Position numbers and translations under genes: made by a program. The notes below the pieces were generated by a model. That model saw nothing but the letters and a program-made list of their open reading frames with translations. It was not told the origin of the DNA and ran no database searches. This document shows positions 36,338-48,168 of a stretch of 64,000 nt of DNA, piece by piece. Numbering within the stretch: position 1 is the stretch's first letter; each line of letters starts with the position of its first letter. This stretch comes from Siphonodentalium dalli (lineage: Eukaryota; Mollusca; Scaphopoda; Gadilida; Siphonodentaliidae), in NCBI GenBank assembly GCA_032622095.1, contig CP136063.1, positions 203,595,934 to 203,659,933 of the forward strand, given 5' to 3'.

Positions 36338-36650
36338 TGTCGGGTACATTGGGTACAAATTAGAAAACAGATTATCTGAACTACTTTCAGGCCCATGGTA
36401 CACATGGTTACTTCTGGTTACTTTACCTATCAGTTAATGTTACATTGGTTACTTCAATTTTTTTCTCTTAGAAATCCAAGGGTACCAGGTTACATTAAAG
36501 TACCCAAAGTAATATTAACTGATGGGTAAAGTAACCAGAAGTAATCATGTGTACCCCATGTACTCAAGGGTTGTAAATTAGATCAGTGAATATATTTTCT
36601 AATTTTCTAAATTTTGAACTCAGAAATGTAACCAATGTACCCAACAACAA
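36338..36650. repeat. Large inverted repeat
   Basis: GGTTACTTTACCTATCAGTT and its inverted form AACTGATGGGTAAAGTAACC flank the centre near 36470. Outer parts (TACATTGGGTAC / GTACCCAA) extend it. A related piece lies at 35800-35860. Confidence 0.72.
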
Positions 36651-36904
36651 CAGAGTACGGTACAAAAGTTCTGAAATTTTGCTGCGTGACAAATTAGATA
36701 TACACATGTAGATCTGCACATGTACTTTCATCAGATAAAGCTTTCTCTTTTTAATGTGACATAAATTTGGTCAGTCTATTCAAAAAGCTGGTCAATGAAA
36801 ATCTTATTAACCCATTCTAATTATCTAAATTGATACTCTCACCCAGTTATAACACTAATATATATATGTATACTGAAATGGTCCATTCAGCCATCACAAT
36901 TGAC

Positions 36905-37011
36905 TGTATGGCAATCGGCAATGCCTAAGCCATTTGCCTGAAGCAAACTGGGCCATGGCAAGGGGTTGCCGTAGCGGATTACGAAGCCAATCAATGAATT
37001 AAGAGGGCTGA
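36905..37011 (+). repeat. Dispersed repeat, copy 1 (pair with 49575)
   Basis: GAAGCAAACTGGGCCA, TTGCCGTAGCGGATT and GAATTAAGAGGGCTG are shared with 49575-49690. Confidence 0.65.
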
Positions 37012-37203
37012 TTATTCATTTGGAGTGGTGTTCAGGAAAATGAGCAGACAACAGACAGGCGAAAAGATAATAGAAGTGCAGAATGAATCATATATTCAAA
37101 TAATAAGTTCAATAAACAACCTATTGTTGCTTGTTGAACTTATTATCTGAACAATTCCTGAGGAACTACTCATCAATGAGTATTTAGTAAAGAATAGGTT
37201 AAA
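37012..37203. repeat. Fold-back repeat, TTCAGATAATAAG family, copy 1
   Basis: ATAATAAGTTCAATAAACAA and TTGTTGAACTTATTATCTGA form a hairpin. Related copies are at 51203, 52676 and 54598. Confidence 0.75.
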
Positions 37204-37321
37204 TAACATCTCTAGAACTACATGTACCATTCAAATGTCATCTCTGAATTATGGAGCAATATTGTTGGTCCCTGTCAATATAAAGTCAATTAATGTTTTG
37301 TCTTTTTTTTACTCCTTTCAG

Positions 37322-37420
37322 GTTGTCAAATTGAAACAAGTTGAACACACGCTAAATGAAAAGAAAATCCTACAAGCAATCACATTTCCTTTCTTGGTTA
37401 GTTTAGAGTTTTCATTTAAG
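37322..37420 (+). CDS. PKA-C: PKA-C exon 4 (C-helix, N-lobe)
   Basis: Acceptor CTCCTTTCAG and donor AAG|GTAAGT bound 99 nt, phase 0 at both ends. It encodes [17 protein letters not shown], then [16 protein letters not shown]. The Glu of EHTLNEK is the C-helix residue that pairs with the ATP-anchoring Lys (Glu91 in mammalian numbering). The NFPFLVKLEFSFK stretch typical of vertebrates reads [13 protein letters not shown] here. A truncated fold-back MITE begins only about 35 bp after the donor. Confidence 0.97.
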
Positions 37421-37454
37421 GTAAGTTGTTAAAACCATTTTTATCGCCTATCGC

Positions 37455-37555
37455 CTTTCCGAAGAATGGCAACAGGCAATATTTCTGATTAAATCCTGAA
37501 AATTTCCCTTAATTCTGCTGTGGTTAAAGGGTCATATACTTTGGGCATTACTGTA
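37455..37555. mobile_element. Fold-back MITE family 1, right half
   Basis: Right arm only, from TTTCCGAAGAATGGCAAC to GGGCATTACTGTA; diverged. It starts about 35 bp after exon 4. Confidence 0.82.
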
Positions 37556-37874
37556 CCGTACAATTTTTTCCCACTTCTTTTCTCAATGAAAACAATGTGA
37601 TCTTCCACACGATACAAGTATTAATTCAGACATATTGGCTTCCAGGGGAAGGCTTAAATCACATATTAGGATTATGTATGGATTATGTAATGTTCTAAAA
37701 TAGTAACAAGTCCAAATTTGTGGGGGAAAAATGATTTCTGTGTGACAAAAGCTGTTGACTGGTTCCTCTGACTCAAAATTATGATTTTATAACTCTGATT
37801 CAATACTGGAAGTTCAGGAAAGAAGAGGGCCCTGCGAATCAATTTGATTTGATACGATTCGGAATCGTATGCCC

Positions 37875-38006
37875 TACAGTAATGCTCTAAGTAATCGAAT
37901 TCTTAACCACAGCAGAATTATGGGTAACTTTTCAGGATTTAGTCGGGAACGAGTTACCCATAATTTTGCTGTGGTTAAGAGGTAGATTACTTAGGGCATT
38001 ACTGTA
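37875..38006. mobile_element. Fold-back MITE family 1, short copy 12
   Basis: Outer arms only, 132 bp, with the central part deleted. Confidence 0.88.
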
Positions 38007-38334
38007 ATTCGAATTGTATCGAATCTGTTCTCTCTGGTGCATTGACTACATTCACATGGTTTATATAGACTACAGAGTACTTACACCATTACTCTTGTGC
38101 TAAGAAACTTTACGATACTAACAAAGACATGCACATACAGACCACACTGTCGCAACTGATCTATTAATGGACCACCCAATTATTAAATTCATTATAATCT
38201 CATTAAGAATGACATAAACCAAACATGACTCCTGTAGTCCAGGAGTTGGATGTCACAAAGAAATTACAGCAAAAGTCAATCGGCAAACCTCACAACTTCA
38301 AGTCATTAGTCTCCATTCCATATACTGCCATATA

Positions 38335-38522
38335 TACAGTAATGCTCTAAATAATCGACTCCTTGACTACAGCAGAACTATGGGTATCTTTCAGGATTTA
38401 GTCGGAAATATGCCCGAGAGCTTTCCGATGAATGGCAACAAGCCATAGTTCCGACTAAATCCTGAAAAGTTACCCATAATTCTGCTGTGGTTAAGAAGTC
38501 GATTACTTAGAGCATTAATGTA
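38335..38522. mobile_element. Fold-back MITE family 1, copy 13
   Basis: Left arm shortened, right arm complete. Confidence 0.88.
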
Positions 38523-39126
38523 CCAATTTAAGTGTTTTCCCAACCGTTCAACCTCTTCAATGTTGATACACTTGATATAACGATTCAAGATTCAATGTGA
38601 TTTCGAATCTCTTACCCAATTCGATTCAAGATTCAATTCAAAATGAAAACGCCGATTCGCAGGTCCCTAGGAAGGAGATAAATCATCATTAAAATATGGA
38701 TAGATTCTGTAGACGGACATGTAAGGCCGGCAGAGCTCTAAGGGACTCGAGGCAATAATCTGTTGGTTGTTGCCTGTCATGATGACAAATAGTTGAGAAG
38801 AAATTAGAAGTTATTTGCCAGCTTAGTATCTGGTCAGAAGAAATTCAAATACAGTTGTGAAGAAATTGATTTTTCCCAGTTGGAATTCCTCAGGCTTTAC
38901 TTTGACTTGATTGATGGGGGTGTCCATCGATTTTATACTGCAAATCCTATTGAATGAGAATTTATGAGCTGTGTTACGTGTGATTAGAGCTCAGTCTTCT
39001 TATAGCAGGACAATTACAGTGCAAAATGAATCACGTTAGTTACAACACAGGACTCAAAATGTTCTCAAATTTTTACTTGTGACAGGTATACATATATTTT
39101 CTGCCTGACTTCTCAGCATTTTGACT

Positions 39127-39650
39127 CTATTTACCCTTCGGCCAAATAAAATTAATTGTTTGGTTAGGGTTACATGTCAGAACAAATTAGGGTCGCTAGG
39201 TTTAAAATTAAATTTTTTCATAATTTGGTATTTATTTTGCCATATTCTTATGGCTTGTCATGTATTCTACAAGATTGAGATAGAATTAATTTTTATTTTC
39301 TTTGTATCTAAAAATCATTATTTGTCCTTCCATGACTGGAGCTTTCTGAAATTTTTCCAAAACCCCTGTGCCAGTGCATTCTCTTATATATGCCAGTCTC
39401 CCATAAGGGAGCCTCGCATATATAAGAGAATACATTGGCCTAACAATATTTAACTTGACCTTGTAAGCCAGTGCATTCTATTATTTTACAGAACAACACC
39501 ATTGTGTGAGACATTGAAATTTTTTGTTTGTTTGTCTAAAACATTCTTTAAAACCATGAAAAAACAATTTCATAGTAGGGAGTTTAAAATAGGGTTGATC
39601 CGGGAAACCCGAACTACAATATTTGTTTATTTGGTCTTATGTAGGATCAG
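39127..39650 (+). repeat. AGGGTCGGTAGG-type repeat, interrupted
   Basis: Two halves match 41590-42000 (GACATATTCTTATGNCTT-like and GTTTAAAATAGGGT parts). A family-3 fragment sits between them at 39326-39485. Confidence 0.7.
39326..39485. mobile_element. TTAA-CCCTTT family 3, truncated, nested
   Basis: CCTTCCATGACTGGAGCTTT, the GCATTCTCTTATATATGC hairpin and the start of the second hairpin; the right end is lost. Confidence 0.75.
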
Positions 39651-39739
39651 CTCATTCAGCTGTATTATAAATCTTGGTTCATGCACTAGTCTTATCGGAT
39701 TTCGTTGTCCTTTGGCATGTTGATAACAGCAGGCCTTTA

Positions 39740-39912
39740 TAACCCTTTCAGTGCCAAGTCCGATTTTTGTATCAACCCATATTTCCTTGATCATTTTTCA
39801 AATTATTGCTCTCTTTCCATCAATGTATCACATTATTATAATCAATAAATTTGAAAAATGATCAAGGAAAAATGGGTTGATACAAAAATCGGACTTGGCA
39901 CTGAAAGGGTTA
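39740..39912. mobile_element. AACCCTTTCAGTGCC fold-back element
   Basis: AACCCTTTCAGTGCCAAGTC and the inverse GACTTGGCACTGAAAGGGTT bound nearly perfect arms (ATTTTTGTATCAACCCAT, TTGATCATTTTTCAAA). Confidence 0.88.
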
Positions 39913-40962
39913 AAATCCATCAAATTTTGCGAGAATCAAAACATACATGTAGCGTTTCTACAGGGAATAAAGACTTTTTACGAGAATCAAAATGAGAATC
40001 ATGATTCTGATTCTCATCGGATTTTAAGGCCTGCACAGGTTGGGCGAAAGGATACCCACATACTATTGGTTTCGTCCATTAATTTTTACCAGAGTTATGC
40101 ACTTGTTTGACTTGAAAATTAGTGAACATTGTGTTCGTCCGAACATATCACCTTCTACATGTACATTGTAATTCGGGTGTTAATTATCTGTCAGATTTTG
40201 TTCTTCTTTGGCATGCTGATAGCACAGGTTGGCAGAAAGGATAATCACATACTACAGGTTTCATACATTAATTTTTACATGAGTTATGACCCTTGTTTTG
40301 ACTTGATAATTTGGGAATTTTGTGTCTGTACAAACATTTCAGCTTGTTTGGAATGCTACATGTAATAGACCAAGATTGATGAAAGGATACTGACAGGTTT
40401 TGTCCATGTCTGTTGGAAATCTTTGGAATACGGTACTAGTAGTGATTGCCAGTGATACTGTAGGTCAATATGAGAAAATGGATACAATGGGTTTTATCCT
40501 TTGATTTCCTCAAAGTGATGGACCTTGAATTTAAAAAATAACGAAAATTTTCATCCATACAAATATTTAGTATTGCCCACTCTCTAAACTGAGCGTTGGG
40601 GGCATATATGCTATGCTTGGCTTTGCACTTGTTTAAATGGACCATGCCCATGCTCTACATGTATATACCAGTTCTAGTAAAATTATTTCTATTATTAAAT
40701 TATTATAAACAAGCGGTGTAAAATCAGATCTTCCTATCGATTCGGTTGACAAAAATACCCCCTTGAGTAACAACTTTCTGATGTTCTTGACCTTTGCTGT
40801 GTGGATGATCAAAAGAGCGCTATTGGAATATCTGATCTCCCAAATCAATAGACATCCCACTGTACAGCAAAAAGCATTCTTAATCCTCCACGTTAATTTA
40901 CTGTCTAGTGCATCTCAGTCAATTTTGTCATTGTGCATCATCATTGTCATTCATAGGATACA

Positions 40963-41570
40963 TTAACTCTTTCATGACAGGAACTTCCTGGATGTTTTTG
41001 TGAAAACCATATGCCAATGCATTCTCTTATATATGCGAGTTGACCATATATAAGAGAATGCATTGGCCTAACAAATTTTATATTATTTTGTATAATTGTT
41101 AAAAATGTAAGAAAAAAATGAAAAATGTAAGAAATAAAGATAAAAAATAATCCAAATTGTTAAAGAATGTAAGAATAAATGATAATAAAGGATAAAATTG
41201 TTAAAGAATGTAAGAAAAAATTATAAAAAGGATAAAATATTTAAAGAATATAAGGAAATATGATAAAAATTGTTATAAAAATGTAAGAAAAAATTATTTA
41301 AAAATTGTTGAAAAATGGTAAGTAAAAATATATTAAAAAAATGATAGAAATTGTTAAAAAATGTAAGAAAGAATTACAGAAAATGATAAAAAAATTTTAA
41401 AGAATGTAAGAAAAATTTATAAACAATGATAAACAATTGTTAAGCCAATGCATTCTCTTATATGTGCAAGGCGACCTATGGTCAACTCACATATAGGGGG
41501 TATAAGAGGAATGCATTGGCACAGGGTCTTTAATGTGGCGCCAGCGTAGCTCCCGTCATGAAAGGATTAA
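40963..41570. mobile_element. TTAA-CCCTTT family 3, long copy with AT-rich tandem array
   Basis: TTAACTCTTTCATGACAGG to GTCATGAAAGGATTAA. Between two GCATTCTCTTATA hairpins lies about 350 bp of degenerate AATTGTTAAAGAATGTAAGA units. Confidence 0.82.
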
Positions 41571-41589
41571 TAGTACATGGGAGTCGCCT

Positions 41590-42000
41590 TAGGCCAAAGA
41601 AAATTCAATGTCTGGTTTCAAGTGGTTTGGGTTACAAGCCGAAAAAAATAGGGTCGGTAGGTAGGCTTGAAATTTAATTTTTTTAATTTATATTTTTATT
41701 TTGACATATTCTTATGACTTTTCATGTGCGTATTTTTGACTCTGCAAGATTGTCATAAAACTACTTTTGATTATTTGTGTATAAATTTGAATATTACACA
41801 ATAATTTTACTTTAGAAATCAACCTATTCTGAGATGTTTAAATGTGTTTTTTGTGTTTTATGAAATTTTTGGAGAAAAATTAAATAGATTTTCTTGAAAA
41901 CCATGAAAAATAACTTTAGGTTAGGGGGTTTAAAATAGGGTCAGTAGGGAAACCCAAACCACAAATATTTATTTATTTGGCCTTATAACAAGGGACAAGG
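41590..42000 (+). repeat. AGGGTCGGTAGG-type repeat, intact
   Basis: Inverted ends around GGCCAAA and TTTGGCC, with AGGGTCGGTAGG near the left and AGGGTCAGTAGGGAAACCC near the right. Confidence 0.7.
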
Positions 42001-42288
42001 ACCCGCCTAAGGGGGGGGGGGGGGCGACCTGGGAGACTAACATTTCCGATGTTCATCAAGCAATAACTGCAGCCACCAGTTCAGAAAAAGGATTGAACCA
42101 CCTACTTCACTTCAAGTCGGTTGTGTGCAATCGCTCACTACGTGTTGTTATTGGGAGACTATGTTGGAATTGGAATTTGTTTATACTTACAAATAATTAT
42201 TTGGTAAGGTACGGTAGTTTTGAAAACTTGTTGACGTTATTAATGTCCTATTAAAATGCACTGGTACATGCATGTACATGTATATGAT

Positions 42289-42446
42289 TATAAGAAATGA
42301 CTTGAAGATTGATTGGGGTCATTGGTTTTGACCAGCAGATTAATTAAACAAAGTTCATGTGAATCCATTCGGGGTTCACACACTTTGTTTAATTACTCTG
42401 CCCATCAAAATCTAATGACCCCAATCAATCTTCAAGTCATTTCTTA
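42289..42446. repeat. Fold-back repeat
   Basis: TAAGAAATGACTTGAAGATT at the left is exactly inverted at the right. Arms of about 65 bp with few mismatches. Confidence 0.88.
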
Positions 42447-42651
42447 AAGACCAGCTGAATAATACAATTAATTTAGCTCCAAACATATCTAAATATGTCT
42501 TAACTCATGCTAAATAAGGTTTATAACATGTATCCTTTCCATTTTGTTCACTTTTTTACAAAAAAGTACTATTTCCAGACATTTGAATAAAACGGCTTCT
42601 TTGTTTACAATAGTCATTTTTGAATCGGGTGTTTCCGTCGCGACTCGGAAA

Positions 42652-42659
42652 TGACGTCA
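42652..42659. promoter_or_regulatory. TGACGTCA (full CRE palindrome)
   Basis: Exact match to the cAMP-response element bound by CREB/ATF factors, 118 bp before the THAP-like ATG. Activity is unknown. Confidence 0.4.
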
Positions 42660-42776
42660 CCGAGGGTACACAGACGGGAGAAATTTTATGCGCCGTTTTT
42701 AAAATCACGTATTTTAAAATCGTCTTTTTTTTATTGTTTTTTATTTTTTTGAAGAATAAAACGTATTCGTCGCTGC

Positions 42777-42975
42777 ATGGCTGCAAACTGTAGCCATAAA
42801 TGTTCAAGTGGCATAAGAATTAATGCAGCCATTCAACAACAGTGGACGGCGTTTGTCCACAACCAGAGTTTGGAATGGACTGTCACAATACAGCTGCTTG
42901 TGTTCCAAGCACTTTGAAGAAGGATCTTTCACAAATATTGTGAAATGCAAGCTGGGACATACAAAAGTGTGATTC
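42777..42975 (+). pseudogene. Decayed THAP-type zinc-finger fragment
   Basis: An ATG at 42777 opens MAANCSHKCSSGIR, followed by a QQQWTAF stretch. After a frame change near 42885 comes CSKHFEEGSF and further basic residues. A Cys pair, a central Trp and a C-x2-H-F motif in that order are the signature of the THAP (C2CH) DNA-binding domain. The same-frame product stops at TGA inside the CSKHF region, so the copy looks broken. THAP domains occur in host regulators and in P-element-type transposases; I cannot say which this came from. It lies inside intron 4 of PKA-C, in a CpG-richer block. Confidence 0.5.
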
Positions 42976-45070
42976 ACATTGTCAAACAAAATGTTATCTA
43001 CGTGAATACCGGTACCAATAAACACCCATGCACTCACGGTCCTTGTGGTGGGGGTGGGGGGGTATCAGTATAGTCTAGTAGACCTACGGCTACGTCGTAG
43101 TACATGGATCATAGTTCATACATGAGGATTTACTTTCGGCGATGTGTAAATCGTGACTTGTTCTACTCAAGCGTGAATACATAAATCGGCACCTTGACAA
43201 TACAAAATGTCAGCTATGCATGACAATATGCAAAATTAAGCATGATTTACAAGGCTACCAATCAACAATCAGTGTAATATAAGTGACTGTTCTACGTTAA
43301 TTCTAGTCTAACATGACGTAAACATCGATTAGAACCTGAACTTGAAATGTAATGATTCAATGAAAATCATTAGTAGGTCTACTCACCAGATTGAATGTTT
43401 CGAATAATTAAGATCCAATACGAATCACCAATGTATTAATCCATTTGTGAAAGCATATAAATGAAATCAGACGAAAAGGTACCGCACTGCATCAACCGTG
43501 ATTCCACGTGTTACGAGCTGTGTCGATCATGTCAGTTTGTCACGAATTTTCGCCAATATTTCCACCAACAAAACATAAATTCCTTGTATTCCAATCGAAT
43601 TGTTCAGAGAAATTATTGACGGTACTTCGAATTATATACATGGCTACGAATTTATATGACTACATCAGTCATTAAGCAGTAACCGAGCATTAACAAACTG
43701 GTATTTGAACTATAAACACAAACAAATATCATGCAGGTGATGTGACCTATACATCTGACCTTACCTCGACGTCATACACGTGCGTGTGCATATCCATACT
43801 CGACAATAATTTGTCTAAAGTTGACTATGAAACACCTACTATCGTAGAAGATAGATCAATTATGGAATTATGTTACCTTTTAACATGCCTTCAGTCCACT
43901 GCATGTATGGGTATTATTTTTAAAATAAGAACAGCAATCGCGAGGGACTATTTTGTTTTTGCGAACGTAGCTTGCGTAAAATATCGTTCGATTTGTGATC
44001 AAAGCGCAGTACCGTAGGCCTCGTAAGTACTACGTTCGTCATATGCACAGGAACGCCCACATTTCCACCGAGTGTGGTAGATATATAGGCCCTAGATAGT
44101 TGGTCCGTGTGGAGATTGTGCGTTACTGGTCTTGATTCATTTGAAACAATAAATTGAATAAACATAATACATACTGAAAATAATATAAATACGTACGCCT
44201 TTTGCGGTTTTTGTTTTGTTGACAGATTGTCAATAAATGTGTTTTATATGATAATCTAAAGGCCATGCATGATACTGCATTTAGACTTCAGGTCAGTATC
44301 GGTACGTAGACAGCAGTTTGGAAATTCTTGATAGTATAAAATGTTTGATGTTTCACACTTATACCTATACCATTAGTGACAAGACATTCTCAATGAGAAC
44401 TTGGGTGTCTATATAAAGCCAGTTGAAAAATTTAAACATAAAGAGCATTTAATTGGAGGATTATAGGGTCTACTAGTAATGGAATATATAGGTCAAGCTT
44501 TTGCGGATTTCTGCTCACTATGTTCATGACTGACTAGATGAAATAATTACATACCAACAAATCTAATACCCAGTATCGTGAATATCAAGTTAAAACATAA
44601 TTGTTTATTTAATCATGGAGCGATCTACTTGTGATATGCAGTTTCTGCATAAATGGTGAAAGGATGTGTCCCCCCCCCCCACCCGCAGTTAACTGCTTGA
44701 CGTACACAACATAAGTTGAAAATTATACACCACATACAGCCATGATACAGGCTGAACTGTCTAACTGTTTGAATTTCAATTCAGTTATTGTTGAGGATTG
44801 GGAAATGTGTTGACGTTTAGACCAACGTACAGCAGCCTATCTTTCTACTTTTGGTCCGAAAGAGGGGGAACCGGTGCAAATGCATGCGATGATTTATTGT
44901 CGGATCGTCGGTCACCGGTCTCTCGCCGATATGTGGAGGATCATTGTCATCAGGCTCGAATGCAGCAAGATCAAAATCATCTTTACAACGTTAGCGCTGA
45001 CCTGCCATCGCCATTATAGCCGCACGTTGCCAATGACGCAAAGCAGAACTGTGCATTTGTGTTCCCTCCG

Positions 45071-45087
45071 TGACGTCATGTCACGTG
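45071..45087. promoter_or_regulatory. TGACGTCA plus CACGTG
   Basis: A full CRE palindrome followed 3 bp later by an E-box, in CpG-rich DNA. Activity is unknown. Confidence 0.4.
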
Positions 45088-45481
45088 CTCCTCCAGTAGC
45101 CATGTGCGCGCAGTGCAAAATGAAAACAAATCTTCGGCGACTGTTTCGTTCCCAAGATATAAAAAATAATTGCAGGATATTTTGACGGGATTTTTTGCGG
45201 ATTTGTGTTAAGGGGACTTAGATACACACGGGATGATATATCAATACTCAAATTAGGTTACAGTTCAGCTGGACTTTAACTAATTACAAGTGGCCCATGT
45301 AGGAGAAACAGGAAAGCATTCCATGAATACATACAAATAAACAGCTCCCTACATGTCTTCAACCTTTCCTAAATACTGATTGACGAGTACATGTAGTTCC
45401 CTTAAGAAATGTTCAAAACTACCAAAGTCTGAACATTTCTCTCCAATAAATAGGACTCTTTCTGCTCTTGTTTCTGGATTC

Positions 45482-45508
45482 GGGGGGGGGGGGGGGGGGG
45501 GGGGGGGG
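45482..45508 (+). repeat. Poly-G tract, about 27 nt
   Basis: Uninterrupted G run. Other long G/C runs are at 2832-2864, 8947-8962 (C), 13655-13684, 18391-18408, 42010-42023 and 51737-51752. Exact lengths may be affected by sequencing. Confidence 0.8.
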
Positions 45509-45684
45509 TGGTATATATAGTGGAGACCTCCGTCTGTCTGTAACAAATATTTCACAACACAGCTCTCAAGTATCGATAGTCCAATTTGGATGTCCTTGCT
45601 ACATATACTGGTATCATGTACTAGTAATCATGATTACTTGATATTGCATGATTTAGGTGGCTTTGTTTACAATCATTGAATTTC

Positions 45685-45927
45685 TCCAAGGAAGTACATG
45701 TAATTCAATGTTTATTGCGATTCGACTCATAATCATAAAATAAATCATGCAACCTCGGGCAGGGACCACCCTCTAAGTACAATTATTATAAACAAAGAAA
45801 TATATTCCCTGCGTTGTTTGTTTCATGTTATAAAATTCCCCGTCGTCAAAAAGTGGCCATGTTTTGAATGGGTGGAATATAATCTCTTTGGGTATAGCCA
45901 GAGTAGAGATTCATGACATGATCTAAA
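45685..45927. repeat. Dispersed repeat related to 14575 and 23440
   Basis: AAATATATTCCCTGC and CGTCAAAAAGTGG resemble 14690-14760. The end AGCCAGAGTAGAGATTCATG is like 30135-30160. Confidence 0.5.
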
Positions 45928-46046
45928 CCGAGTGGATTTGTTGCAGAAAACTAGTACATGTAGATATATCATACAGGTGTATCATACAGGTACTAGTATA
46001 TCATACAGGCATGAATGATTATTTGGATCCCAAGAGTATCCACTGG

Positions 46047-46263
46047 TACAGTAATTCCCAAATTAATCGACTCCTTAACCACCGCAGAATTATGGGTAAT
46101 TTTTCAGGATTTAGACGGAAATATGGCTTGTTGCCATTCATCGGAAAGCTCTCACCGAGAGCTTTCCGATGAATGGCAACAAGCCATATTTCCGACTAAA
46201 TCCTGAAAAATTACCCATAATTCTGCTGTCATTAAGGAGTCGATTAATTAGGGAATTACTGTA
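46047..46263. mobile_element. Fold-back MITE family 1, copy 14
   Basis: Full-length, near-perfect hairpin. Confidence 0.9.
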
Positions 46264-46894
46264 TACCACTGGTATATACAGTCGTAATGAGAAACCAAAC
46301 CTTTAATGATCGTGTTAGAAGTAATTTGGACGATCGTTGATGCCACAGGTAGTTGCTGATTTAAGTTTTTCCCACTTCCTTTGTACATTATTTCACAGTT
46401 AAGTGAAATCAATCCTTGATGCAATAAAGCTGGGAATAGAATTACACTCATGCTCTGGCATTCAGTTTCCAATAATCAATATACATTTACATGTGGCAAT
46501 TTCATAATTATGTTCACAAACAAGGAAACAAAGTAGATAATAACTATATATGGGACGATGTTTTTAACATATCACAGATCGGTGCTATAATCGCTATGGT
46601 GTTTATCGGCACACCTTGGAAGTACGCATGATGACAACGTAGAACATTCAGTAACAATCAGCATTGTTCTCATTCAGATAACTATCTTTCTTCCACATAG
46701 TCAATTTGTAGAGTATGGAGTGGGCCCTCAGAACATGGCAGATTGTTTCCTGAATATAATTACTTGGATTATTCTTGGTAGCACCAGCGGCGAAATACAG
46801 GCCACTTTCCCTTTTAGGAGGGCTGAAAGATACGTATCTGGAGGTCATTTGAGGACATAATGGTAACTGCCAGTGCTTGTACTGAATGTGGCTT

Positions 46895-47324
46895 TATTGG
46901 CTGAGCCGAGGCATATACCGAGGCAAAAAGAAATTTTATCGGCTATTATTTAGCCTAGGTAAATTTCAGAGTCTGCGGATGTTTTGTTTAAAATTCAAAC
47001 AAATTGCTGGAGATATTGTCTTAATGTTGTACTGTGGAAATCTGCAGACAGCAAAAATTATACTGATAACAAAGACACTGAGAAAAAGTATTACCTTGAT
47101 ATTAATCAGCAAATATAAACCAGATCCAACCAATGTTTGCCATGAATGGCATGATAATGGTTGGCATGATAATTGCCATGATAATTGCCATGGATGTCAT
47201 AAATGGAATGATAATTGTAAACTAAAGTTATAAGTGCAGAGCATGCCACTATGCAGATCCTAGGCTTTTTAGCTGAAGAACAATTTCATGGCCTAGGTAA
47301 ATTTCTGCTAATTAACAGGGCTGA
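46895..47324 (+). repeat. Dispersed repeat, copy 2 (pair with 3310)
   Basis: Same family as 3310-3714. Here GATAATTGCCATGATAATTG is locally expanded near 47160-47220. Confidence 0.75.
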
Positions 47325-47330
47325 ACAAAC

Positions 47331-47531
47331 TACAGTAATGCCCTAAATAATCGACTCCTTAACCACAGCAGAATTATGGGTATCTTTTCAGGATTTAGTC
47401 GGAAATATGGCTTATTGCCATTCTCAGAGCTTTCCGATAAATGGCAACAAGCCATATTTCCAAATAAATCCTGAAAAGTTACCCATAATTCTGCTGTGGT
47501 TAAGGAGTCGATTAATTAGGGCATTACTGTA
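47331..47531. mobile_element. Fold-back MITE family 1, copy 15
   Basis: Full-length with a shorter centre. Confidence 0.9.
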
Positions 47532-47756
47532 CCTAGCTGAACATTTCCTATAGGAATTACTAGTCACTGAGTATTTAGTATACAAAGGGTTAAAATATAG
47601 TTTATTCTTAAAGACATATTATGGACTTGTTCGGGTGTGATAAATTTATAAGTTAGTACTCAGACACTATGCCAACCTGGGGAATGTATCATTATACTAC
47701 TAGTAACATCACCGAAAATTTCAAAGAAATCGACCATTCCACTCCATAGAAAACAT

Positions 47757-47990
47757 TGTCTGAACTACGCTCAATTGTAAACATTTACATCTCGATTCGG
47801 GAAGCAACAATCGGGGATAAACTAACGCAAACGATTTCGCCATCTAGAGTCATTGCATTTAATTAATATATAAGAATGACGGTATGTGCTGTTGTTAATT
47901 TGGGTTAATATTTGTAAAAATAACTATTTTGAGCCATAATATTCTCCATTTCTATTTAATCACCCTACCCGAGTGTTTCACATCACTTTA
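47757..47990 (+). repeat. Dispersed repeat next to exon 5 (pair with 3738)
   Basis: Ends GAGTGTTTCACATCACTTTA, 33 bp before exon 5. The exon-5 acceptor itself is outside the shared part. Confidence 0.6.
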
Positions 47991-48023
47991 AGTCTTATGC
48001 TTTGTAATACATTTCTTTTGCAG

Positions 48024-48106
48024 GATAATTCAAATCTCTACATGGTATTAGAATTTGTCACAGGTGGTGAAATGTTCTCTCATCTAAGGAGGATAGGTAG
48101 ATTTAG
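48024..48106 (+). CDS. PKA-C: PKA-C exon 5 (hinge, substrate Glu)
   Basis: Acceptor TTCTTTTGCAG and donor AG|GTACGT bound 83 nt. The product reads [18 protein letters not shown], then SHLRRIGRF and a partial Ser codon (AG). It covers the hinge and the GGEMF Glu plus the HLRR Arg that contact basic residues of the substrate in PKA. The AG end is completed by the single T that begins every exon-6 copy, giving Ser-Glu. A repeat shared with 3738-3959 runs to about 33 bp before this exon, and a fold-back MITE starts 62 bp after its donor. Confidence 0.97.
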
Positions 48107-48168
48107 GTACGTTATCTCACTATTATTCCTCTTTCCAACTGAATTTATAAAATTGACATCAGACTAAG

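Larger units (their letters stand above)
28450..37321 (+). other. Intron 3 of PKA-C
   Basis: About 8.9 kb. It contains TTAA hairpin elements, CTCTCAGGTGCC elements, fold-back MITEs, CAAGYCTG elements, a possible SINE at 35870-36243 and a large inverted repeat at 36338-36650. Stretches 28450-29270, 33420-33855 and 34670-35025 show no recognisable feature. Confidence 0.85.
42444..45279. mobile_element. Candidate 2.8-kb TTAA element around the THAP fragment
   Basis: TTAAAGACCAGCTGAA at 42444 and the inverse TTCAGCTGGACTTTAA at 45264-45279 differ at one base. TTAA at both ends would be a piggyBac-type target duplication. The block is richer in CpG than its surroundings. No transposase frame was recognised, and the ends were found by eye, so chance is possible. 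Confidence 0.35.
37421..48023 (+). other. Intron 4 of PKA-C
   Basis: About 10.6 kb. The first half holds fold-back MITEs and TTAA hairpin elements. From 42.4 to 45.3 kb the DNA is richer in CpG and carries a decayed THAP-like fragment and two TGACGTCA sites. Stretches 38523-39120, 39913-40960, 43000-44790 and 46264-46890 contain no gene I recognise. Confidence 0.85.

Noticed and set aside
44798-45019. Reading frame beginning like MGNVLTFRP, resembling a myristoylated alternative PKA-C N-terminus
   Set aside because: The first codon is TTG, not ATG. It lies downstream of exons 2-4, and no kinase similarity follows.
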